Below are positions 38,106 through 51,900 of a stretch of DNA of 64,000 nucleotides, piece after piece. The notes under the pieces were generated by a model. The model saw nothing but the letters and a program-made list of their open reading frames with translations. It was not told the origin of the DNA and made no database searches. How positions within the stretch are numbered: the stretch's first letter is position 1; each line of letters begins with the position of its first letter. Source of the stretch: Mytilus edulis (lineage: Eukaryota > Mollusca > Bivalvia > Mytilida > Mytilidae); NCBI RefSeq assembly GCF_963676685.1, contig NC_092351.1, positions 39,794,733 to 39,858,732 on the forward strand, given 5' to 3'. The position numbers and the translations under genes are program-made.

Positions 38106-39699
38106 AATGAATATTCAAAAGATGTACATGATAAAGCTGAAGTATTAACTAATTACAGGAAACAACTGAAATACATTTACATAACCAGACATTTGAAACA
38201 CAAAAGTAGACACATCCGAATACGTTTAAACCTCTACGCCAAGTGACGTCCTATTTGAAACTGAAAAATGACGAAAAAATGACGTCATTTGAATTAGTAA
38301 AACAGAGCATCAAAAAATGAAAAATGACGTCACATAAGAATTAATAAGATAGAATTAGGATTAATTTAAGATTATATATTTGAACTAAATACTGATATTG
38401 CATTTAATAACAAAGCACATTTTAATTCTTATTAATATAAAACTGAGGTAGCAATTAACTATATTATAGAACTATGTCCGGTTTGTTATGAATCTAACTT
38501 CAAACGTAAAATATCGTACTGATTACTTTGAACGAAATCAAATCTGATAAATGAAGGCGGTGATTAATTTTCTTTACCATAACACATAAATATAATAGAA
38601 AAGACGTCAACACATTTGACAAAATCCGATGAGAATTACAAATATAACATTAAACATAGAGGGTCATTCACATCCATGGAAAATCGAATCAGCCCGATAT
38701 CTTTCTTCAGTTCCCCTTTGATTTTAGGCAACCAAAAATAAGCATCTGCTGGTTATGGCTGAATTGGGAAATAACGAACAATAGTTTATCGATGTTCAAA
38801 TCCAAATTTATAATTCGAATTAACACTAAGCAAAAATTTTCTATTTTATGAATAAGCTACAATGGGTAAAATTACATATCAGCCGACTTTACTTGTATTA
38901 AAAGATGTAAGTTTGCGAAAAACGTCGCTCGCAAGTTTAGACACCGACATATCGTACACCAAGTTCGTAATGATGACAATAACATCTGTGTTGTATCTAT
39001 TCTTGGTCCAGTGGTTCCTGTTCAGAACTCTGTTGGAATATTTTTGGTGTGAATATGACACTACTGTCAATGAAGTCTTTAAAGTGTGAACATGCTCGAG
39101 CACGAAACATGCAAACTTCATGTATGGAGCAGAGGGTATGTTACTACTATGAAATAGACGTTGTCGATTGCACGGTTGAAATCAACCTGTTTGTCCTAGG
39201 CTAAGATTCTAGTTTTTGAAGTAGTTCATACGAGTTAATATCGAGGAAAAGATCAAGATCTGACAAAAAAAATATGACAAAAATACTGAATTAAGACTGA
39301 CAAAATCAAACGTCACTCAACGAAACGATTAGAATACAACTTGATATGATACTTGCCTCGTCCAGAAAATAGAGTGTTAAATCTGGTTTTATAGCTTGCT
39401 AAACCTCCAACTTGTATGTTGATTGTTTCGTTGTATTGACAAAATTAGGCGAGCAACCTAAACTGACATAATAGATTAACATGACAATGGTTTGGATCTA
39501 GCAGCCAAATTGTGTAGGCATACATCATAGTCATACAACACAACAACTGACAATAAACATATAATGCTGATATGTACTACATCATACAATTAAATAGACT
39601 TTTTATAATTTTGATATGCGTTTTAGTATGTTATAAGTAGAATATAAGAATTAGAGCCAAATCAATGAACATGAATTGTCCTTTAGAATATTACTTTAA

Positions 39700-40015
39700 G
39701 AGTTATCAAAGGTACCAGGATTATAATTTTGTACGCCAGACGCCCGTTTCGTCTACATAAGACTCATCAATGACACTCATATCAAAATATTTATAAAGCC
39801 AAACAAGCACAAAATTGAAGAGCATTGAGAATCCAAAATTCCAAAAAGTTGTACCATATACATCTAAGGTCATCTATGCCTGGGATAAGAAAATCCTTAG
39901 TTTTTCGAAAAATTCAAAGTTTTGTAAACAGGAAATTTATAAAAATGACCACATTATTGATATTCATGCCAACACCGAACTGTTAAGTCGATTTTTGGTG
40001 ATATTCATTTGACAT
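39700..40015 (-). repeat. Dispersed repeat family B copy
   Basis: Contains 'acgccagacgcccgtttcgt' and 'gaagagcattgagaatccaa', and extends as far as 'gatattcatgccaacaccga', matching the 10986-11255 copy over its whole length. Confidence 0.75.
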
Positions 40016-40229
40016 TACTCTGTACTTATTTATACCATCATTGTGTTATTGTGATATGATAAATTTTTATATTCTTGTCCTTCATTTTTGCTACGTCTAT
40101 TTGCCTTTTTGTGTTTCTTTATTACATATTTGTATGTTATTAAAGTAATTAAGATTATGACACAATGTTGACTGCTGTACCCCTATTTTTAGCATATTTA
40201 CGTATTATGTCTGTTTGTTTTGTTCACAC

Positions 40230-40710
40230 AGCGTTGTCAATATTATGGAATTTTATGAGACTGTCATACAAGTGAGAGGTTGAGCTAGCTATATAACCGG
40301 GTTTAATCCACCATTTTCTACATAATAAAATACCTGCATCAAATCAGGAATATGACACAGACAGTTGTTATCCATTTGTTAGGTGTGTTTGAGCTTTTGA
40401 TTTAGCCATTCCATTACTTTTCTGTTTTAGTTTTTATAGACAGTTGTTATCCATTTGCTAGGTGTGTTTGAGTTTTTGATTTAGCCATTCCATTACTTTT
40501 CTGTTTTAGTTTTTATAGACAGTTGTTATCCAATTGTTAGGTGTGTTTGAGTTTTTGATTTTGCCATTCCATTACTTTTCTGTTTTGGTTTTTATAGACA
40601 GTTGTTATCCATTTGTTAGGTGTGTTTGAGTTTTTGATTTTGCCATTCCATTACTTTTCTGTTTTGGTTTTTCCTAGGAGTTCTGTATTTTTGTTGTTTA
40701 ATTTTTTTGT
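40230..40710 (+). repeat. Family A copy with a 79-bp tandem array (4 units)
   Basis: The family A phrase 'gagactgtcatacaagtgag' precedes four units starting 'agacagttgttatccatttg' at 40359, 40438, 40517 and 40596, an exact 79-bp period with few substitutions. The tandem unit is itself part of the family A consensus, so it arose by local duplication inside an inserted copy. Confidence 0.9.
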
Positions 40711-42530
40711 GTATATGATCATATAAAATAAAATTCTTAACTAAATACATATTAAAAACTCTTTAATAGCCTATTATCACAATTTATGAACTCTGTTGTT
40801 TACAATTGATTACCAGTAACAAACTTATTCTATTAATGCTCATGTTTTTCAAATTAAAACTTATCTATCTGAGCAGTTAAAGTTTATGGTATGTATTATC
40901 CTAATCATATCATATAAAATTCTGTATAATAAAAAGTAAAATATTACACATTAATCTCCCGAAGCCAAGGAAAATGAATGTTTTATTCTACTGCTTAAGC
41001 TCTGTATAATATATGAACTTCAAATATTAGTTTGCATACCAGCATTTTTTCTTATCCGCTTGTTTTTATTACTAAACACGACATACATATTGATAAACAG
41101 TATGGATAAACATTAATTATTTAATTATAGTCTTTTTACTTTAACGTCTGAAATAAATTTGAACATGATAATGATATTTGCTAAAGCTACTTACAAAATA
41201 AGAAGTTCAAGGTTTTATGTAAATAAACCGTGCGTAGCGTCGCATAATTAAGTCATGACAGTTCAGAGGGAAATATAATACTCAGAGGTGAATATGAAGT
41301 TTTGTTCCACGTCACGTGTGAAAGTTACAACCAATCAAATGTTGATTTCACTAACAAAATCAACATGGAGTGGAATAAAATAAAATATTCAAGTATTAAA
41401 TCAAATCACTAAGTAAACATGATTTTGGTTGTTATCCACAGAGAATAAGAAAAAAATGTTGTTATATCTTGACGTGTTATTATGTTTCAACTGTACAGAA
41501 GTTGCTTAAACATAGAAATTATTAACTCAAATATAAAACAATTGTATTAAAAACCTGTTTTCATTTCATATCTTTTGTTTATTATGTTAAAAGTACATCT
41601 TCAAGACCAATCAATTCTCTAAATTTAGAAATTATTGTTATGTTTTTTGCTAATTCCTTAAATGTGACAATTACAGCTCCAACAATAAATCTGGCATTCA
41701 GAACTTCAGTAATGATTTTCATTCATAAAACTTTTGCAATCACATGAATAAGTTTTAGCATTTTTACCAAAGGTTAAGGATTTGCGATAATAAATATACA
41801 CAATAATTTCTAAATTTAAAACACGGAAAAAATCATACAGAAAAAATGATTAAAACAATTTCAAGTGAAATAATCCAACTAAAAACATGTTTTTTTTTCA
41901 CTTTGTATTTAAACAAAGCTTCAATATATCCGTGAAAAGAACAAACTAAGAAACTAATTAGTGATCAATTGATCATCAAAACAAAACAAACTGAGGAATA
42001 AGATGAATGTAAAAAAAAGAACCTTAATCCCAATTTGTTGTTTTTGTTAAAGAGCTTTCAGTTTTGGTCATACCTTAAAAATTTGACCGTTTCTGGACAC
42101 TTATATTTATTAAATTCCCACAAATCATTGTCATGATTTAACTACTGGTAGTTTGACATGTTTAAATGGTTACACAAATGAAATCAATTGTTTCAGAATT
42201 CTGGTTTCTATTCAGAATTAATACATGGGCATTCTATGACAAATCTATGTTAAATGCTAAAACAATGCCAAATTATCTACTAGATGATGCAGTAACTGCT
42301 TTAAAAAAAGTTTTCTTGTCAAATTTGTTTTCTTTTTCTAAAACTTAAATCTCAACTGACTACGAAAAAAAATTGTAATGAGATGGAAGACAAAATACAA
42401 CAAAATATATAGCTGCCTTGATGAAAGGAAATTGGTTTGCCAGATCTTTTCTATGTATTTCAAACAAAGATAAGAATAAAACATTGACCAACAATCTTCA
42501 GAGCTAAAAAAAATAGGAAAGGAAAATGAA

Positions 42531-42786
42531 GTTTGCATTAGAAAGGTGCATTAATGAATAGCCAAAATCATATAATGTGAAGTTTTCATTAGAAAGGTGC
42601 ATTAATGAATAGCCAAAATCATATAATGTGAAGTTTTCATTAGAAAGGTGCATTAATGAATAGTCAAAATCATATAATGTGAAGTTTTCAATAGAAAGGT
42701 GCATTAATGAATAGCCAAAATCATATAATGTGAAGTTTTCATTAGAAAGGTGCATTAATGAATAGCCAAAATCATATAATGTGAAG
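42531..42786 (-). repeat. Minisatellite, 51-bp unit, about five copies
   Basis: The units share 'gaaaggtgcattaatgaata' and 'aaaatcatataatgtgaagt'. Since 51 is a multiple of three, the minus strand stays open and encodes a repeated 17-residue phrase, MHLSNENFTLYDFGYSL. It begins about 180 bp past the ZCCHC10-like stop codon. I regard the open frame as a by-product. Confidence 0.93.
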
Positions 42787-42964
42787 TTTTTTTCAGTAGT
42801 TTCTGTAGAAAAATAAAGATTACTCTAAAATTTTGTATAGAAACCATAAGGTACATGTATGTAAACCTGAATATTTTTATACAAAAGCTGTCTCAATTCT
42901 AGGCATCCAAATTTGCATACTAAGAGCTAGAATGTTATTTATTTATCTTTTGTTTATCATAAAT

Positions 42965-45900
42965 TCAGCTTGATTTTCTCCTCTTCTTCTTTTTGCTGTG
43001 TTTCTTGACACTTTCATCACTACTAGAATCTGATGAAGACGATGAAGATGACGATGATGATGAACTGTCTGAATCACTGTCTGAGGATGAGGAAGAACTA
43101 GTATCACTGTCTGAACTGTAAAATACAAGTGAAATAGAAATAAATAAATGGGGAAAGTGTCAGATGCTGCCCTGCCATTTTTTAGGCATAACATAATGAT
43201 AGTAAAAGTAATACTACCCAAAATGGTACTTGATCTGAGTGTTGTTATAATAAGTTAATATAAAGCATTGTGTATCTGATTCATAACATTTGGTTCAGGA
43301 AAACTTTAGTTAGAGAATGAAAACAAAATTTCACATTTTTCCATTTGTAAAGGGGGTAATTTTAGAAAGATAAAAGTGTTGTCACCAAAATCCATACTTG
43401 ATCTGTGTATTGTGGTAATACATGTAAGCAGAATTCAGAACGTACAGACAGACAAGGGTCAAATTCCACAATGTATACATGTTATGAAATAATTGTTAAG
43501 TATAAATGTATATTACATTTAATTTGTGTATATATGTGCTGTTCCCAAAAAGTATAATCTTTCAGTATTTAAGGTGGTACCTAACACTTTCACTAAAATT
43601 AATTTGGCTCGTTTAATTTTATTTAAATTTTGACAAAGTATTTACTTTGACCCTTTAACAAAAATATAAAAATTTCAAAAATTTTGAACCAACCGTTTTG
43701 TCAGAAAAAATACACTGGTTATATAGCAGTTTGACAAACACCAATTTTGATCATTAAGAAGCTTAATATTCCCAATACAACACAACGTAATTAAAACGTT
43801 TAGCTGACTTTACAGAGTTATCTCCCTGTAGTGTTAGGTACCACCTTAAATCAATCTAATGCAAAATTTCCTTCTTTTATCCACAAATCAAATTACCTTG
43901 AGCTTGATGAGGATGATGAAGAAGATGACGAAGACTCAGAACTTGTACTACTTGACCTGAAATTAATAAGTAAATATAAATATAGACATGAAAACTAGTG
44001 TCATAGATATAAGAAGATGTTGTATGAGTCCCAATGAGACAACTCTCCATCCAAGTCATGATTTGTAGAAGTAAACCATTATAGGTCAAAGTATTGTCTT
44101 TAACATGAGGCCTTTGCTCACACAGAACAGTAAGCTATAATGCCACTTGTCTTGTATCTAAAATTGGAAATGGTACAGCTTGAAAATATTTATTTCTGTT
44201 TTTACCAATCCCAAAATTAAGTTTTACTTCATTTTTTTCATTTTTAAACCTTGTTAACAGCCCTACAAAAAATGAAGACCACAACTGAAAACAGGTCACC
44301 TATTATATTATTATAGTTGCATCCCTCACTCACCCATCAAAGGAGTAGGGGCATTAAGGCCTGGTTTTGGCCCAAGAAAATAAAATGTTTGATAACTTTT
44401 TCAAATTGGAACATAATCTTTAGAAATGCATAGGGTCAAGAAATATAAATGAAAAACATTAAGATTCTTATGTGATGACGTCAGAATTACGTCATAATAT
44501 ATACTGTTTTCACAAAAACGATGAAAATTCAGAATTTATGCAGTTTTCTATCTTTATTTCTGTTGTGGAAACATCGTGCGCAGCCAAGAAACAACAAAAT
44601 AATTTAACTGAAGCTTTATCATTACTATTGACAAAATCTCACCAAATATAAAGTTGTTTCTTGGGTGCGCACATACTTTTCCAATCGAAAATATACTTAA
44701 CAATTTGATGAAAAACAAGGAAAATCACAAAATTTTACAAAATATGCAAATTAAGGCATGATTTGTTGCCATGGTAACTTGTTTAATGTCCAAAATTATT
44801 TTGTTTTTCTGAATACCTTCTACCTGAGATACTTTTCAGTAATTTTAAAATATGTATGATAACTTTTAAATTTGCAGTAATTTTTGGGCCAAATAAGGGC
44901 CTTATTGCCCCTACTCCTTTGAGTTGCTGGTTTTATTTTCAACACAGCTTTAAGATTCCTAAATTTTTATTGTATGTCAAACTGCCATAGATTTACCAAA
45001 AAAGTTCATCCTTTCTCCATTTCGAACAATTGAAAAGGATGAATGTTGTAATAATTCAATTTTGGATGTAACACGTCATTGATTGGCTAAAAGTGTTTTG
45101 TCTATCCCCTCATATATAATTTTGTTATGTGATTGTGATGTCATCAAAAATTTTTCATGATTAGACTCCTTAAAAAAAGAATTTAGAATAAAATTAAAAA
45201 CCAATTGTTCAGAGAATAATTGAAAGTCTTTCCACATCAAAGAAATTTTGATAAAAAGATAGTTTCTTCATACTAATGCGATAACTAATGGTTTAATTAT
45301 ATTTTGAGTGGTGTAAGGAGGATAATATGCTACTTCCAGTGAAATGAATGTCACTTCCAGTCTCATATGAAAGCTTCTTTCACACTGAATCCAAAAATAT
45401 ATAGTTTCTTTATACTTTTGTATGTAGAACGGGAGATAATTGGCCACTTCCGGTTTGTTGGAAGTCATTTTCAGTCTTTAGTAATCAGTTTATGTATTTA
45501 TATGACAAAATATATGGATTATGAGTAATTTTATATGAAAAAATTGCAAAAAAGGCTACTTCCGGTTTTCCCAAGGTCACTTCTTGTATTCAATTTTCAA
45601 GGTCATTTGTCACTTAACCTTTTGTACAAGGTCAAATGCCTTTATAATGAACTTAGTTGAAGTTATAATCAAATAACCTCTTATGAAAACATTTCAGGGG
45701 CACCAACTCCTATAAGATGCCATTAAATTGTATCAGACTGAATGTAGCATATGTTCATAACAATAAAGCAGACATTTAACACTTGTTCTATTATATCAAT
45801 CTTTCAAAGTGTCAGAGAAAATGCAAAAACAAGCAAAAGTAAAAATTGAGAACTTGACCTTGACCTTTGACCTTGACCTCATTTTCTTAGTTATGACCTA

Positions 45901-48900
45901 GGGGACTGAAAAAAAAATATTCCAGGGTTATACGGTTAACTGTTTATGAGATAAAAAAACAGACCGACAAATTTATTTTGTAAAGGTAGATAACTCCTAT
46001 AAAAGTTCATCGAATCACTTCGATCCAAATTCATCAAAAATTTCTGAGAATGTAACAAACAATTTCTTAAAAAATTTTTGTCAATATCTTTTTTTGTTAC
46101 GAAGGAGATGCACTCACTTGATAAACAGTGAATAGAGAGATAACTCTTACAAAGAAAATGGTTCGGCTTAGCAGGGTGAAATTTAAAAGCGCATAAACTA
46201 TATGATACAATACTAGAAATATCTAAGGCCACACCAATTAAATTTCTTGTTCTACGGATTTTTGGACTCCAAAATTTGGGGCGAGCGAGCGATTTGAAAA
46301 TTTTAATAAAAAAATATTTAATTTGCAAATTTTTGAGGCGAAGCTTGAAAAGTAAAGGCGAGCGATTATAATATTTTTTTGTAAACATAAAATAGTAGAT
46401 TTTGACAATATTAAAGCTTGATTTATCACTTGTACTTTGACATTTCTTTAATTTCTGAAGTATTTTTTCCCTGTTCACCAAGAAATAATTAAATCTGGGT
46501 TATGTATGTGTGACTGACAATAAGACAATTCTCCTTCCAAGTCATAATCAGTTTGGGGACAACCCCTTAATGTTATAAATATCCCTTTTACATGTTTTAT
46601 GAGGGATCAATATCAGTTATAATATATTTGTTTGTACAAAAGGCTCATATTTTCTCAAAGAACTATATATCTATCTGGTATTAAATGGTCAAAACATGTC
46701 CAAGAATTTTGTAATATTCCTGGACTTTAACCATGTTAACACATTTACTTTAACAGTTTAATATTATTCAAAATAAGTGGACCCCTCTTTTAGAAAAAGT
46801 TGTTTAAAATATGATGTAACTCTCCTCTTTTTGAGTACAAAATTCTAAGTTTTTTTTATAGAGGAACTATACAAATCCTTGGTATTTCTATTTTCTTTTC
46901 TACATCAGTAAAATGACCCCTTGTCTGAGGGAGGATTGTTCTCAACCTGACAGGTCAAAGTACGGCCTTTTACACAGGGCTTTGATACAGACCGAACAGC
47001 AGGCTATAAAGGACCCCAAAATTATTAGCGTACACAATTCGAAGAGGAAAACCAACGATCTAATTTATATATCATGTATATCCAAACGGGAAAATACCAA
47101 TGAACAACATCAACAAACGATAACTGCTGAACGACAGGCCCCTGAATCAATCAGGACAGGTGCATTAACATGCAGCGGCTATGGATAGTTTTGTTTCGCC
47201 AGCATACAATATAATTGCAGTTGAAGGCAAATCCTTCAGAAGTTCTTTGTACTTTATTCTAAAAACGAACATTTTTTAATAGGGAATATAAGTAAGGGGG
47301 AAAGTAACCAATTTTTTGTTCTTTTTATAATATTTACAAAAAAAAACGGTGCGGGAAATGGACATGATTACATTTCCAGATGCGGGAAGCGGGAATATAA
47401 AAAAAATAAAAAAATTCTGTTTTGAAAAAAATAGGTGCGGGCGGGTCCGTCGAACAAGGAATCAAATTGGTGTGGCCTAAGCGACAGATTGCGAAACAAA
47501 AAATTCAGAAGTTGGCAGAAAAAAAAAAAAATAATAACAACAATAATCAGAAGAAATACAATTAGTCTTTCCACAGAAAAGTGAAAAGACTTATAGGGAA
47601 TGCCTAATATTTTTTTTCTGTCTATTCAAAAATATAGTTAACACTTTTAAATATAAACCTGCTAGGAAAGTTTTTCAGTTTTCACATCATTTTTTATGTT
47701 ATTTCTTCATAGACAGAATTTTTTTATAGTTATTTCTTAAATTTTAAATATGCCATAAAGTTATAGTGAAGATAAGTAAAGATTCATTAGATGAATGGTC
47801 ATTGCCAAACAGTCTCTTATTCATATATAAATCATTCAATGTACATGTACATACATGTACCTTTTCTTTTTCTTTTTTCTTTGTTTCTTTTCTGGATTTT
47901 GTTTCATCAATTCTTTCCTACAATTATCAAAAGGGATCAAGATATCAAATGAGGTTAATAATTGCTTAAGGAAACAATAAAAGTGTACTTGTAGTTCAAA
48001 TATTTCAAGCGATTTCAAATTATAAACAATAAATTAAATGATTTGAAAATTTTCAACAAAAACATGATTACTTTTCTCACCCAGTCATTTCAGTCTGAGA
48101 TGAATATGTATTTCTACAATTCTACATACCGGTATATATCATGAAATTATAATTACAATCTTTCAATATAACAATAAATTTATGCATACTGATATTTATT
48201 CCTAATTATATACATTGTATAAACAGAGAAACAGTTCAATTGTTGTTTTTTTTTTAATGAAAAACAAATAAAAACTGGCATGAGGCTCAAATTTGCAATA
48301 TCAAAATTAATAGCTGACAGTATTTTACAGGTACGTATATGTATATACAAGTACTGATACTTACAATTTCATCTCTTTTTCCAATTCTTCATCTTTTTTC
48401 ATTTTTTTAATCATTTCTTTTGTTCTGGATGGACGGTGTACATACTTTCTTTTCCCAGTACATTCAAATGTAAAATGGCCCTTCTCTAAACATTTTTGAC
48501 ATTTATATTCATCTGCACTGGGTTGGCTGTAAATGTAAATAAAGTATAAAAGAATAAATCTGCTTAAACATTGTTTAAAGAAAGACACTGAAAAACAATT
48601 ACAAAAAAAAAATAAAAAAAAAATAAACACATTGATAATTATAAATTATATTTTGATTATATTTTGTTATTTCCAAATTTTCTTGAAATTTAAAACTTGG
48701 ATAGAAAAAAATCTATAAACTGTTAAATATTCAAATATCTGTCTTTTATTATTATTAAAGATTGGATTTATAACTTGATTAGGTGTGCAAGGTCAGCTCT
48801 TCAGAATTCCAGCTAGGGAAAGGCGATTACATTAGTATGAGTGTTGACAACATACTAAAACACAGAATTGAATGTTGGTATACCATGTATACTAAACATT

Positions 48901-51900
48901 GTTTTTTTTTTGGTTATTATTTTTCAAATATATTTCTTTTTTCTAATAATTTAATTATATATACATGTATGTAGACTTATTGAAAACTAAAGTTTACAAT
49001 GTACCAGGGCTGCCAAAATGCATTAGACTCACGCATGTTCATGCTTTTTTGGTGCCATTTTCCATTGATCTATTGTTTTTTCTCTTTGATTTTTTCAATT
49101 TTGGCCAAATCTCACACATTTGCTTCATGGAATGTTGGCAGAACTGATGTACATTTAATAGGCACTTGTCTAAATCTAAAGAAAATACCCATATTAAATT
49201 GTCCCTGTACTTCATACAGAAACAGTGGCTGATCCAAAAGACGGGGGAGCAGCCATTTTAAAAGGCAGTGGCTATTTGACCGGCACCGGCTAAATAGCAA
49301 ATTTGCTATTTGACCGGCACCGGCAAAATAGCAAATTTGCTATTTAGCCGGCACTGAATAAAACTTCATTGATGTAATAAGTAGAAAATAAAAAAGCTTA
49401 ATAATAATTTAAAATCATTTTATCACAATATCAAGCATTAAAAATACAGTACAATAAAAAATAATAATATTGAAGATGTGTAAAATCTATGGTTTAAATA
49501 TCCTGCCATGCTATAAAAATAGTGTTATGTAAAACTACACCGTACATCTTAAAAAAGACAATATTAAAAGTTGTTTGCTACGAATTTCAAAAGGACACAT
49601 GATTTAACATTTGCAATTGTTACAAAACCAATTCTTTGCCTTTGGAAGTTGTTTTAATCTAGCACAAGATAAATGTTGCCACTCCAAACAGGAACTTCAC
49701 ATTACACTGGCTTCCTTTGAATCTGCATCATGTGTGCATATGTTGCATATGTAGGTAGGGTTCTTTTTCTTCTCTTTATAAACGCTCTTAATAGCTTCTC
49801 ATGCATCTTTTCGACAATAATTAAATCAATGTTTACAACAACCTGTTTGCCAATTACCGATTTGATTCTATTAAGACACACTTTTTAAGACTTTTGTTTG
49901 TTTGTTTCTCTGTCCTATATTTTCTCCTATTTATCTGTTTATTTATTGTAACCCTGTCGTGTAATGTTGTCATATTAATGTTATAATTAACCACGTAATT
50001 AACACTGTCATTAAAGCGGGAGGTTTGGCATGCCACAAAACCAGGTTCAACCCACCATTTTTTCATAAAATGCCCTGATTTCTTTGGAACTTTTCTTATG
50101 AAATGGCACACAATTGCTTTTTCGGGTACTCTTTTTTTGAAGACCGATGACAGTTTGGGTCAAACCTTTTGGCCTTCCACGTTTCTTCATATTTGGTGGA
50201 AGTAATATATGCGAAACACACGATCCACAAAGTTCAACTGGAATCCAATAGGTGTTCTTCTTGTTGAGCAGTATCTCGTTCTTCTTCTTGCGAAACTAGT
50301 TTTCGTGATTTTTCGAATATATGAACATTATCAATGAACATTATCAGTATCATTTTCCTTATTGTCTGTTACATTTATATCATCATCATGTAACAGAATT
50401 TGTGTCTCCCTGTGTTTTGTGCTTTGAGAAATTTTTCTCACTCTTTTTGGTGTACATACATGTATGATAGAGCACACTGATGACTGGCAGTGGCGGATCC
50501 AGAAATTTTCATAATTAAGTGGGGCCCACTGACTGACCTAAGAGGGGGCCCGCTCCAGTCACGCTTCAATGATTCCCTATATAAGCAACACATTTTTTTC
50601 CCAAAAAGGGGGGGAGGCCTGCCCCCCCCCCCCCTAAATCTGCCTCTGACTGGTATCATCAAATAATCTATGTGATGTCCTGACTGTGTTAATCTTCCAA
50701 CGATCTGACACTGCTTCAACAAACAAATTTTCGTGATTAACTTCTCTTAGTTTGAGTATATGCCTACACGGGAGAAGCACACTTTGATGAAAGATACAAG
50801 AGTAACTTTTTGAATTGACCCTCATTTGGCCTTGGCTTGTTGTAGCTGTCCATATAATCTCTCTTTCTGCTCCAGTTTTACTTCAGACCTGAGTGAAAAC
50901 TGTTTCAGGATATATGCCCAAGCATATGGTGTCACCAACTCTTGATATCTATATTCAGGTGAATCATTCCGGAGAATGCTGAAACAGTCCTCTTTTGAAA
51001 TATACCACTTGTCTTGAGGTCTCGTTCTGTTCGCAAAGAATTTAAGGCGATCAGAAAGTGTTCAGCAAAATCTGGTAATGTGGAGTAGTGATGTGTAGTA
51101 CAGATTTTTTATAAATATTTTTAAGTAAAAAATATATTTAGTAATGTTACATACAAATGTGTTTTCATGCTTTTAATTAATATTATAAAGTTATAAATTA
51201 TTTATTTATGAACATCTTCAATAATTTTTTTTATTGTACTATATTTTTAATGCTTGATATTATGATAAAATGATTTTAAATTATTATTAATCTTTTTTAT
51301 TCTCTATTAATCACATCAATGAACAGTTTTATTCAGTGCCGGCTAAATAGCAAATTTGCTATTTTGCCGGTGCCGGTCAAATAGCAAATTTGCTATTTAG
51401 CCGGTGCCGGTCAAATAGCCACTGCTATTTTAAAAATGAAGGAAATTAAAGGAGGGTCCCCAACCAAGAATAAAGGGGGGATTTCAACCATAGTTCTACA
51501 AATATAAATCCAAATGCATTTACATGTAGGGTTTAAAAAAACAGAGTTACAACCACTGTACCACCTGGATCGGCCACTTGGGGGACCTGGAGTTGGAATC
51601 CTACTTTTTTTTATGATCAATGGTTCAAAATGGGACAAATGGTTTTAACTCCTTTTTAAAAATGGCTGGATCTGCCCTTGAGATATACAAATTTTGGCAA
51701 CTAGTTTAGAACAAGGATTTGTAAATATTTTACATACCTTGTTCAGGACAGAAGTAACAACAATTATTTCGTGTTGACTGTTGTAACTTTCATAAGGTAA
51801 TCATTTAGTTGTAAGCAGTACCCTGACCGTAACATACATTTATGTTTGTATATATGATTTTTCAGTAAATTTTGTTGTGTAAAAACAACCATTTTTGTCC

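Larger units (their letters stand above)
36065..42530. other. Gene-free interval with dispersed repeats
   Basis: No exon is supported. Contents are a family C copy (37366-37790), two family B copies (37880-38105, 39700-40015) and a family A copy with an internal tandem array (40230-40710). The overlapping frames at 38862-39121 on both strands have no recognisable motif. Confidence 0.5.
49264..51426 (-). mobile_element. Mutator-like (MULE) transposon, decayed
   Basis: Long inverted ends (about 300 bp, beginning GGCAGTGGCTATTTGACCGG at the left and its near-complement at the right) are flanked by a 9-bp direct duplication ATTTTAAAA (49255-49263 and 51427-51435). Each end holds two copies of a palindromic 'aatagcaaatttgctatt' core. 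Long TIRs, a 9-bp duplication and transposase remains with a SWIM-like motif together point to the Mutator superfamily. It lies within intron 1 of the ZCCHC10-like gene. Confidence 0.8.

Noticed and set aside
38862-39121. Overlapping frames on both strands
   Set aside because: Neither shows a domain or splice context; probably old repeat DNA.
45936-46481. 181-codon minus-strand open frame
   Set aside because: It lies in AT-rich repeat DNA inside a ZCCHC10 intron, has no recognisable motif and a Lys/Phe/Ser-biased composition typical of chance frames.
46913-47188. 91-codon plus-strand frame
   Set aside because: It coincides with a dispersed repeat; part of the same sequence occurs near 44050-44150 without this frame.
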